From positions 341,932 through 405,931 of the forward strand of contig NZ_JAEDAK010000003.1 of the NCBI RefSeq assembly GCF_016093275.1: a stretch of 64,000 nucleotides of DNA. The letters run 5' to 3'. The first letter of the stretch is position 1, and each line of letters begins with the position of its first letter. Positions 1 to 7,487 of this stretch are shown piece by piece. This stretch comes from Inhella proteolytica (lineage in GTDB: Bacteria > Pseudomonadota > Gammaproteobacteria > Burkholderiales > Burkholderiaceae_C). The notes beneath the pieces are model-generated. The model saw only the letters and a program-made list of their open reading frames with translations. It was not told where the DNA came from and did not search any database. The position numbers and the translations under genes are program-made.

Positions 1-1643
1 CGCGCACCACCACCGACATCTACAAAGCGCGCGGCATCGAGCCCTGGGCCTGGTCCTACAACTACCCGGGCAACGAGGCCGCGCAGGCCAATGCGCTGAA
101 GCAGGCCGCCAGCTTCGGCTACCAGGGCTATGTGCTGGACCTGGAGAAGGAGTTCGACGGCACCACGACGCCGCTGGAGAACCTGCTGAAGGCCTTCAGC
201 AGCGCCCAGGCCGAGGCGCGCGCCGCCGGCACGATCAAGGGCGACTGGTACCTGACCGCCACCACCTGGGGCAACCCCAAGGACCGCGGCATGCGCGTGG
301 ACATCATCGACAAATACGTCGACGCCCACATGCCGCAGACCTACCTGGACGTCTGGGGCCCGAGCTATGTGGCCGAGACCAAGCGCTGGATCGAGACCGG
401 CAACTGCGAGTACCGGGCGCTGGGCGCGAAGAAGCCGATCTGGCACATCGCCTCGAACGAAAAGGCCTTCACCACCGCCGCGCAGCAGAACGAGTTCTTC
501 AAGATCGCCGGGCCGCACGCCTCGCTCTGGGTGGTGCCTGGGGGCGAAGTGCCGCTCTCACAATGGAACACCATGGCTGCGATGAACTGGCAGCAGGCCA
601 GCTGGGACACCAGCACCGCCTGCAGCGCCGGCAACTACCAGATCGCTGCCAGCCCGCCGCCCAACCCCACGCCGGTGGCCACCAGTTGCCCCGACGGCGC
701 CAGCTTCGACACCGCGCTGGGCTTCTGCGCCGACGGCACCAACGCCTACGGCCCCTTCACCGCCGCGATGGTGAGTGAGTGCCAGCGCCTGGGCGGCGGC
801 AGCACCTGTGCCGAGCAGCAGCCCCTGCCTTACCAGGGCAACACGGTGACGGTGGCGGCCGCCCGCTGGGCCAAGGCCTTTACGAAGAGCCTGCGCGGCA
901 CGGCCGCCTGCCCGCGCGGCAGTAGCGCGGGCGATGCACGCTTTGACGGCCTGTGCGTGGAAGGCACCGCGCCCAGCGGCAACCCGCTGAACGTCTTCGG
1001 CCCCTTCCCCGCCACCTTGACGGCCAGCTGCCAGAGCAAGGGCGGCGGTCTGGCCTGCCTGCAGCAGCGCTGGTCGGGCGACTTCTATCTGCAGCTCAAG
1101 GGTCTGAGCAGCACGCCGGTTTCGTTCCCGTACTACAACCAGAACGCCAACCAGCAGGAGGGCTGGCGCGCCTGCAGCATCACCTCGCTGGCCATGGTGC
1201 TGGACTTCTACAAGATCACCGACCCGGCCCGCTTGGGCATGCGCACGCCGGACTACCTCTACAAGACCTACGGCATCAGCGGCGCGCCGGCCACCATGGC
1301 CAACATCTTCAACGCCGAGGCCATCAAGGCAGGCTCCGCGCTGCGGGATCAGTGGACGAGCGCCGGCTCCATCGGCCAACTGCGCAGCCTGGTGAGCAGT
1401 GGCAAGCCGGTGGTCATCCATGGCTGGTTCACCGGCCCCGGCCACATCGTGGAGGTGGTGGGCTGGGACGGCACCCACTACATCGTCAACGACCCCTATG
1501 GCGTGTGGGACGGGGTGCCCTACTCGAAGAACTACGACACCACGCGCAGCGGCAAGGGCGTGAAGGTCCCGGCCGCCAAGTTCGAGGCCGTGATCACCGA
1601 TGACGGCACGGGCGCCGACTTGCTGATGCACGTCTTCAAGTAA
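1..1643 (+). CDS. TIM-barrel plus C39-type peptidase protein, 5' truncated
   Basis: The reading frame is open from base 3 with no start, so the N-terminus lies outside the window; 546 complete codons remain. Residues 1 to about 205 look like a (beta/alpha)8 glycosidase-like barrel (WAWSYNYPG, GYVLDLEKEFDG). Two cysteine-rich modules with four Cys each follow (bases 687-809 and 909-1058). The C-terminal part resembles a C39/papain-fold peptidase: PYYNQN, then RACSITSLAMVLDFY with a candidate nucleophile Cys at 1173-1175, a candidate His in GHIVEVVGWDG (1443-1445) and an acidic residue in IVNDPYG. Such proteins are normally secreted and act on polymers or peptides, but the signal peptide cannot be seen here. 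The combination is unusual and the substrate is unknown. Confidence 0.75.
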   Translation, partial: RTTTDIYKARGIEPWAWSYNYPGNEAAQANALKQAASFGYQGYVLDLEKEFDGTTTPLENLLKAFSSAQAEARAAGTIKGDWYLTATTWGNPKDRGMRVDIIDKYVDAHMPQTYLDVWGPSYVAETKRWIETGNCEYRALGAKKPIWHIASNEKAFTTAAQQNEFFKIAGPHASLWVVPGGEVPLSQWNTMAAMNWQQASWDTSTACSAGNYQIAASPPPNPTPVATSCPDGASFDTALGFCADGTNAYGPFTAAMVSECQRLGGGSTCAEQQPLPYQGNTVTVAAARWAKAFTKSLRGTAACPRGSSAGDARFDGLCVEGTAPSGNPLNVFGPFPATLTASCQSKGGGLACLQQRWSGDFYLQLKGLSSTPVSFPYYNQNANQQEGWRACSITSLAMVLDFYKITDPARLGMRTPDYLYKTYGISGAPATMANIFNAEAIKAGSALRDQWTSAGSIGQLRSLVSSGKPVVIHGWFTGPGHIVEVVGWDGTHYIVNDPYGVWDGVPYSKNYDTTRSGKGVKVPAAKFEAVITDDGTGADLLMHVFK

Positions 1644-1657
1644 GGGCCCGAGCCCTT

Positions 1658-1709
1658 CGCAAGCCTGGCGCGGCCGAGCTTCAGCGGCCCAGCCAGGCTT
1701 GCGCTTTTT
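1658..1709 (+). terminator. Rho-independent terminator after the C39 protein gene
   Basis: A perfect 12-bp inverted repeat (1658-1669 and 1692-1703, CGCAAGCCTGGC and its complement) is followed on the + strand by CTTTTT. The right arm lies inside the last codons of the convergent lysR gene (stop at 1681), so this sequence serves as terminator on one strand and as coding DNA on the other. Confidence 0.75.
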
Positions 1710-2625
1710 CGACGCCGGCGTTTAGTTGGGCCAAGTACTCCGCCAGCCCGTCGATGAAGGCCTTGATCTTGGGCTGGCCGCGCTTGCCCTTGGGGTAGAC
1801 GGCCCAGAGTTCGGGCTCGCCCCAGGCCTCGCACTCGAAGCGCCAGTCGTCCAAGCAGGTCTGCAGCCGGCCCTCGCGCAGGTCGCGCGCCACCACCCAG
1901 TCGAAGCAGGGCAAGAGCCCCTCGCCGGCGCGCAGCGGCGCCAGCAGCAGCTCGTCGCTGTTGCAGGTGATGGGCCCCTGCGGCACCACCACCACCGTGC
2001 GCTGCGGGCCCACGAAGCGCCAGCGGCTGTCCAGGCCTTCGCAGTGGAAGACCAGGCAGGGGTGGCCGGCCAGATCCTCGGGCTCGCGCGGGAAGCCCAT
2101 GCGCTCGAAGTAGGCCGGCGCGCCGCACAGGCGCACGCGGTTGGCCCCCAGCGAACGCGCGATCAGCTCGCTGCTCCGACCCTGCTCGTGGCGCAGCGCC
2201 AGGTCGAACTGCTCGGCCACGGGGTCGGGGTCGTCGTCGCGCAGCACCAGCTCCAGCTCCACCTGCGGGTGGCGGCGACGGAAGGCCACCACGTACTCGG
2301 CCAGCACGGCATGGCCGAGCATGAAGCTGGCCGCCACACGCAGCGTGCCGCCGAGCTGCTTGCGCAGGGCCGCACTCTGGTCCTGCGCGCTGCGCAGGTG
2401 CTCGCGCATCTGCCGCGCGGCCAGTGCGTAGGCGCGTCCGGCCTCGGTCAGGCGCAGGGGCTTGGCGCCGTGCTCCACCAGCAGCTGGCCGGTCTGGCGC
2501 TCCAGCGCACGGATCTGTTTGGACAGCGCGGAAGGCGTGGTGTGCAGGCGCGCCGCCGCGGGCGCCAGGCCGCCCGCTTGTTGCACTTCCAGCAAGATCA
2601 GCAAGGGGTTCAGGTCCAGGCTCAT
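1681..2625 (-). CDS. LysR-family transcriptional regulator
   Basis: This 314-residue protein has the usual LTTR length. The N-terminal winged helix-turn-helix (about residues 1-60) includes LAPAAARLHTTPSALSKQIRALE and is followed by an effector-binding domain with LRVAASFMLGHAVLAEYV. The start MSLDLNPLL at 2625 places the HTH at the normal distance from the N-terminus; an in-frame start 12 codons upstream is less likely. It is divergent from the TonB-receptor operon starting at 2839 and is the natural candidate regulator of that operon. Its effector is unknown. Confidence 0.9.
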   Translation of the reverse strand: MSLDLNPLLILLEVQQAGGLAPAAARLHTTPSALSKQIRALERQTGQLLVEHGAKPLRLTEAGRAYALAARQMREHLRSAQDQSAALRKQLGGTLRVAASFMLGHAVLAEYVVAFRRRHPQVELELVLRDDDPDPVAEQFDLALRHEQGRSSELIARSLGANRVRLCGAPAYFERMGFPREPEDLAGHPCLVFHCEGLDSRWRFVGPQRTVVVVPQGPITCNSDELLLAPLRAGEGLLPCFDWVVARDLREGRLQTCLDDWRFECEAWGEPELWAVYPKGKRGQPKIKAFIDGLAEYLAQLNAGVEKAQAWLGR

Positions 2626-2690
2626 GCCGCCATGCTGCCTGCCCTTCGGCCGCGGCGCCATGGGGAATCACCGCGCAGCGCCGCCTGATT

Positions 2691-2699
2691 GGGGGGGGG
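2691..2699. repeat. Nine-G homopolymer in the lysR/TonB-receptor intergenic region
   Basis: Nine consecutive G residues lie between the divergent lysR (start 2625) and TonB-receptor (start 2839) genes, just upstream of the candidate operator at 2718-2734. Poly-G tracts of this size are prone to slipped-strand length change. No function is shown. Confidence 0.6.
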
Positions 2700-2717
2700 C
2701 AGCAGCCCGAACCGCGG

Positions 2718-2734
2718 GGCAAGAGCAAGTTGCC
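2718..2734. promoter_or_regulatory. Candidate LysR operator (GGCAA-N7-TTGCC)
   Basis: An interrupted palindrome with 5-bp arms lies between the divergent lysR and TonB-receptor genes, where an LTTR binding site would be expected. The arms are short, so the assignment is tentative. Confidence 0.3.
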
Positions 2735-2838
2735 GAAACGGACCGATGGCGCGACCAGACTCGCCGCCCAAGACGGCCGGGCTCTCGATGCACCGCACCA
2801 GGCTGTCGGCCCACAACATCTTCCGAGGAGTCCTGCGA

Positions 2839-5247
2839 ATGCGTCTGCGTCACACCCCGAGTCCCGTCGCCCTGGCCCTGCTGTTGGCCGGCCTGATCCA
2901 GCTGCCCGCCGCAGCACAGACAAACGCCCCCGCTGAGCCCGAGGCCGAAGCGAAGAACAAGACCGAGAAGGCCGAGAAGACCGAGAAGGAGGCCAAGCCC
3001 GCCCAGCTGGACACCGTGATCGTCACCTCCAGCAAGCGCCGCGAGCTGGCGCACCGCCTGCCCTACAACGTCACCGCCATCGGCGAGCAGGCGCTGCGCG
3101 AGGCCAACATCACCGACCTCAAGCGCCTGATCGCCAACAGCCCCTCCATCGAGGCCCCGCCCAACAGCGCGCGCTTCTCTGACTCGATCACCGTGCGCGG
3201 TCTGAACATCAGCTCGGTCAGCGCCAACAACATCGAGTGGTTTGCGCGCAGCACCCTGTCCACCTACCTGGACGACGCCATGCTCCCGGCGGTGGGCTTC
3301 CGCATCAAGGACATCGCCCGCGTCGAAACCCTGCTCGGCCCCCAGGGCACGCTATACGGCGGCGGCGCGCTGGGCGGGGCGGTGCGCTACATCACCAACA
3401 AGCCGCAGCTGGGCAAGTTCGAGGGTCAGCTCAACACCAGCTTCTTCCAGGTCAAGCACGGCTCGCTGTCGAACGACACCGATGGGGTGCTGAACGCCCC
3501 GCTGGGCGAGGACCTGGCGCTGCGCGTGTCGCTGGCGCGCCTGGATGACCGCGGCTACACCGACCGCTACGCCGGCACGCCCAGCTACCTCACGTCGACC
3601 TGGACGCCCAAGCCCAACGCCGACCAGGTGCTCTACAAGGACGACGACTGGTACCGCGCCGACACCGCGCGTGTGTCCCTGCTGTGGCGCGCCACGCCCG
3701 CGCTGGAGCTGCGCCTGACGCATGGCTGGCAGGACAGCACCGCCCACGGCACCAGCGGCGGCCAGCTGCTGCCGGCCAGCGGCTCGCCGGCGCGCTACAC
3801 CGCCCCGCCCGCCTGGGACCGCCAGACCGTGCTCTCCCCCTACCCCGAGTACACCGACCGCCGCATCGACCTCACCACGATCGACCTCGACTGGCGCCTG
3901 GACGGCCTGGGCCAGCTGCACAGCAGCACCAGCCGCTTCAAGGACAGCCGCGTCGGCCAGGGCGATTACCTCGGCACCGGCTCCTTCTTCTATGGCGACC
4001 TGGGCTACTCGCGCTACCGCCTGGGCGCGCCCAATTTCGCCGGCCAGACGGCCTACATGACCTACGACAACCGCAACGAAGGCCTGCTGCACGAAACCCG
4101 CCTGGTCTCCGAGCCCGGAGTGCTCAGCTGGATTGCCGGCCTCTTCCTCTCCAGCCAGGAAAAGAGCCAGCAGTACAGCGAGTGGATGCCCACCCTGCCC
4201 TCCAGCGGCCGCCCCGGCGAGGGCTACCTGGAAGACCAGCGCAGCAAGTACCGCGAGCGCGCGCTGTTCGGCGAACTGAGCTGGAAGACCACCGACAAGC
4301 TCACCCTCACCGCCGGCGCCCGCCTGTTCGCCTACCAGGACGACAGCAGCACCCAGGTCGAGGACTACGCCTTCGACCTCGTCACCGGCACCATCAAGGG
4401 CCGCGAGAAGGACAGCGGCCAGAGCTACTTCAAGCTCAACGCCAACTACGCGCTCACCCAAGATTTGCTGGCCTATGCCACGCTCAGCCAGGGCTTCCGG
4501 CGCGGTGGCGCCAACGGCTTCCGCGGCGTGGGCGACCAGGCCGTCAACCCCGCCCTGCAGGGCTACCGCCCGGACCGTACCGACAACTTCGAGATCGGCG
4601 CCAAGGGCTTCCTGCTGGACCGCCAGCTCTACCTGCAGGCCGACGTCTACCAGATCGACTGGAAGGACCCGCAGACCTACTTCAGCCAGGACATCCAGGG
4701 CTTCCCGGTGTGGGGCACCACCAATGGCCCGAAGGCGCGCACGCGCGGCTTCGAGATGCAGCTGCGCTGGCTGCCCGTGGCCGGCCTGGAGCTGGGCCTG
4801 AGCAGCAGCTACACCGAAGGCGAATGGGCCGGCACCAAGGAGGTCTGCCTGTACGCCGACGGCACCGAATGCCGCACCTACCGCAAGGGCGGCCAGCTGG
4901 GCGGCACCGCGCCCTGGAAGCACAGCGCCAACGCCCGTTGGAGCAGCAGCTGGGGTGACAGCGACGTGTATGTGGCCGCCAGCGCGAACTACCTGGGCGT
5001 GAAGGCCAGCGACCGCGGCGACGACCCCGAGGACAAGCCCTTCGAATACAAGGCCTACACCACCTACCGCCTGAGCACCGGCCTGAGCCAGGGCAACTGG
5101 GACCTGAGCCTGTGGGTGGACAACCTGAGCAACGAACGTGAGCTGGTCTCCTTCCAGGGCACCTCCGCCGTGGCCAGCCGCGTGGGCCTGCGTGGCATCT
5201 ACCTGACCCCGCGCACCGTGGGGCTGAACCTGGGCTGGCGGTTCTGA
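2839..5247 (+). CDS. TonB-dependent outer-membrane receptor
   Basis: The 802-residue protein has a signal peptide (MRLRHTPSPVALALLLAG...AAAQ) and then an unusual Lys/Glu-rich stretch with NKTEKAEKTEKE. A TonB box-like DTVIVTSS and a plug domain follow (ALREANITDLKRL, ITVRGLN, VETLLGPQGTLYGGGALGG). The long beta-barrel ends in GLNLGWRF with a terminal Phe. The start at 2839 is preceded by CCGAGGAG at ribosome-binding distance; upstream in-frame codons lack a signal peptide. It would import a scarce ligand in a TonB/ExbBD-powered way. The downstream hydrolase starts 2 bp after the stop and the ureohydrolase overlaps that, so the ligand may be a peptide-like or guanidino compound. That is inference. 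Confidence 0.93.
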   Translation: MRLRHTPSPVALALLLAGLIQLPAAAQTNAPAEPEAEAKNKTEKAEKTEKEAKPAQLDTVIVTSSKRRELAHRLPYNVTAIGEQALREANITDLKRLIANSPSIEAPPNSARFSDSITVRGLNISSVSANNIEWFARSTLSTYLDDAMLPAVGFRIKDIARVETLLGPQGTLYGGGALGGAVRYITNKPQLGKFEGQLNTSFFQVKHGSLSNDTDGVLNAPLGEDLALRVSLARLDDRGYTDRYAGTPSYLTSTWTPKPNADQVLYKDDDWYRADTARVSLLWRATPALELRLTHGWQDSTAHGTSGGQLLPASGSPARYTAPPAWDRQTVLSPYPEYTDRRIDLTTIDLDWRLDGLGQLHSSTSRFKDSRVGQGDYLGTGSFFYGDLGYSRYRLGAPNFAGQTAYMTYDNRNEGLLHETRLVSEPGVLSWIAGLFLSSQEKSQQYSEWMPTLPSSGRPGEGYLEDQRSKYRERALFGELSWKTTDKLTLTAGARLFAYQDDSSTQVEDYAFDLVTGTIKGREKDSGQSYFKLNANYALTQDLLAYATLSQGFRRGGANGFRGVGDQAVNPALQGYRPDRTDNFEIGAKGFLLDRQLYLQADVYQIDWKDPQTYFSQDIQGFPVWGTTNGPKARTRGFEMQLRWLPVAGLELGLSSSYTEGEWAGTKEVCLYADGTECRTYRKGGQLGGTAPWKHSANARWSSSWGDSDVYVAASANYLGVKASDRGDDPEDKPFEYKAYTTYRLSTGLSQGNWDLSLWVDNLSNERELVSFQGTSAVASRVGLRGIYLTPRTVGLNLGWRF

Positions 5248-5249
5248 GC

Positions 5250-6503
5250 ATGCGGGGCCTCCCCCTCAATCGGCGCCAGGGCCTGCTGACCGCGTTGGCG
5301 TCGGCCATGGGGCAGGCGCGGGCCGACACGCGCCTCGATCGCCTGGCCGGCCTCACCCAGGGCCCGGCCGCCCCGCTCAGCGGCCTGGTGCTGCGCCTGC
5401 AGCGCGGCCCCCAGCTGCTGGCCCAAGGGGCCTGGGGCTGGCGCCGCCTGGGCGCGCAGCCCTTGCCCATGCAGATGGACACGCGGCTGCGCATCGCCTC
5501 GATCTCCAAGCTGGCCCTGGCGCTGGCCCTGCTGCGCCTGCACGAGGCCGGCCGGCTGGACCTGGACGCCGACCTCAGCCGCTGGCTGGGCACGCCGCTG
5601 CGCCACCCGCTGCATCGCGAGGTGCCCATCACCGCCCGGCTGCTGCTCACCCACCAGGCCAGCCTGCAAGACCCCGAACACGCCGTGCAGCCCGACGGCG
5701 CCGCCCTGCGCCGCAGCTGGGCCGACCCCGCCAACTGGCACCCTGCCGCCCCCGGCACTCGCTTCGCCTATTGCAACTTCGCCTTCGCCCTGCTGGCCAC
5801 CGCCATGGAAGCCGCCAGCGGCGAACCTTTCGACGCGCTGATGCAGCGCTGGCTGTTCGCGCCGCTGGGCATCCGCCCCGGCTACGACGTGGCGCGCTGG
5901 AACGCGGCCGAGCGCGCCCGCCTGGCCACCCTGTACCGGCGCGGCCCGCAGAGCTGGGAGGCGCAGACCGACGCATGGCCCCTGCCCACCCAGCCGCGCT
6001 GGGGCCGGCACCAGCAGCCCGGCCAGAACGGCAGCAGCTTCGCCCCGCAGGGCGGGCTGCGCATCAGCCTGCCGGAACTCGCGCGTATCGCCCAGTTGCT
6101 GCAGCAGCGTGGCCGCTGGCAGGGCCAGGCCCTGATCAGCCCGGCCGGCTTCGAGAGCCTGCTGCAGGCCAGCTGGGTGCACCGCGCGGGCGATGGCGCC
6201 GACACCCTGGGCGGCCTGTTCCGCGCCTGGGGCCTGGGTCTGCAGATCTTTGCCGATGTGCACGACGCCGCCGGCGGCGACCGCCTGCACCCGCAAGGCG
6301 GCTGGCGCGCCTACGGCCACCTGGGCGAGGCCTATGGCCTGCTTTCCGGCCTGCTGTTCCAGCCCGCCGATGCCCAGCAACCCGGCTGGAGCCTGCTCTA
6401 CGCCTTCAACGGCACGCTGGCGCAACCCGAACGCGGCCGCCATTCCAGCCTGAGCCGCTGCGAGGAACTCGTGCTCGAAACCCTGTTGGACCAGCTCCGA
6501 TGA
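5250..6503 (+). CDS. Serine hydrolase of the beta-lactamase / class C family
   Basis: The 417-residue protein has an N-terminal NRRQGLLTALASA, a weak twin-arginine-like signal, so a periplasmic location is likely. The catalytic SxxK motif is in RIASISKLAL (Ser84, Lys87), and a YxN-like AYCNFAFALLA sits near residue 173. Family members are D-aminopeptidases, DD-carboxypeptidases, esterases or linear-peptide hydrolases, so resistance is not implied. It starts 2 bp after the TonB-receptor stop and ends in a 4-bp overlap with the ureohydrolase. Together these suggest it cleaves whatever the receptor imports. Confidence 0.85.
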   Translation: MRGLPLNRRQGLLTALASAMGQARADTRLDRLAGLTQGPAAPLSGLVLRLQRGPQLLAQGAWGWRRLGAQPLPMQMDTRLRIASISKLALALALLRLHEAGRLDLDADLSRWLGTPLRHPLHREVPITARLLLTHQASLQDPEHAVQPDGAALRRSWADPANWHPAAPGTRFAYCNFAFALLATAMEAASGEPFDALMQRWLFAPLGIRPGYDVARWNAAERARLATLYRRGPQSWEAQTDAWPLPTQPRWGRHQQPGQNGSSFAPQGGLRISLPELARIAQLLQQRGRWQGQALISPAGFESLLQASWVHRAGDGADTLGGLFRAWGLGLQIFADVHDAAGGDRLHPQGGWRAYGHLGEAYGLLSGLLFQPADAQQPGWSLLYAFNGTLAQPERGRHSSLSRCEELVLETLLDQLR

Positions 6504-7423
6504 CCTTCCCCTTCCAGCACCACCCGCACTTCCTGCAGTGCCCGCCCCCGCGCGGCGACGAGCCCTTCGCCCTGGCCGGCCTGTGCTGGGACGGCGCCAC
6601 CACCAACCGCCCCGGCGCGCGCCTGGGGCCGGGCGCCATCCGCGCCGCCAGCCAGCTGCTGTGCGACGGCACCCACCCCCTGTTCGACACCAGCCCGCAA
6701 GGCCAGCTGGCCGACCTGGGCGACCTGCCCCTGCCCAACACCAGCCTGGCCGCCGTGCGCCAGACCCTGGCCGCGCAGCTGCCCCCGCTGCTGGCGCGCC
6801 ACCACATGGTGTGGCTGGGGGGCGACCACTCGCTCACCCTCTCGCTGCTGCGCGCCTACCGCCAGCACCTCGGCCAGCCGCTGGCGCTGATCCACTTCGA
6901 CGCCCATTGCGACACCTGGACCGAGCACTTCGGCGAACCCAGCGGCCACGGCACCTGGGTGCACGAGGCGCTGGAAGAAGGCCTGCTGCGGCCCGAGGGC
7001 GTGGTGCAGATCGGCATCCGCTCGGCGGCCGAGCGCGCGGCACGCGAACGCGTCACGGCCGCCGGCGGACTGGTGTTCGACGGCCGCTCCTTGCGCGGTC
7101 TGGAGGGCGCGGCGCTGGCCCCGCTGCTGCAGGCCGTGCGCACGCGCATGGGGCTGCTGGGCCACCCGCCCGTCTACATCAGCCTGGACATCGACTGCCT
7201 GGACCCCGCCTGCGCCCCCGGCACCGGCACGCCCGAGCCCGGCGGCCTGAGCAACGGCCAGTTGCTCACCTTGATGGAAGACCTGGCCACGCTGAACTGC
7301 GTGGGCATGGACTGCATGGAGGTCTCGCCCCCCTACGACCACGCGCAGCTCACCAGCCTGGCGGCGGCGCATGCGGTGTGGACGTATCTCTGTGCGCGCT
7401 TGGCGCAGCCGCCACGGCCCTGA
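6500..7423 (+). CDS. Ureohydrolase (arginase/agmatinase family)
   Basis: The 307-residue protein carries the binuclear manganese motifs of the ureohydrolase fold: GGDHSL, FDAHCDTW, SLDIDCLDPACAPG and EVSPPYD. It would hydrolyse a guanidino compound to urea plus an amine. Arginase, agmatinase, guanidinobutyrase and formimidoylglutamase cannot be told apart by eye, although the overall pattern is agmatinase-like. The ATG overlaps the preceding hydrolase stop as ATGA, which indicates translational coupling. It is the last gene of the TonB-receptor operon. Confidence 0.88.
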   Translation: MTFPFQHHPHFLQCPPPRGDEPFALAGLCWDGATTNRPGARLGPGAIRAASQLLCDGTHPLFDTSPQGQLADLGDLPLPNTSLAAVRQTLAAQLPPLLARHHMVWLGGDHSLTLSLLRAYRQHLGQPLALIHFDAHCDTWTEHFGEPSGHGTWVHEALEEGLLRPEGVVQIGIRSAAERAARERVTAAGGLVFDGRSLRGLEGAALAPLLQAVRTRMGLLGHPPVYISLDIDCLDPACAPGTGTPEPGGLSNGQLLTLMEDLATLNCVGMDCMEVSPPYDHAQLTSLAAAHAVWTYLCARLAQPPRP

Positions 7424-7487
7424 ACGGGGGGCTCGCCGCCCCGCGCGAAAGCCGGCACCATGCGGCCCACATCTAAGCGGGGGCTGC

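Noticed and set aside
5250..6503. Beta-lactam resistance gene
   Set aside because: SxxK and a YxN-like motif place it in the wide serine-hydrolase superfamily only, and the operon context is catabolic.
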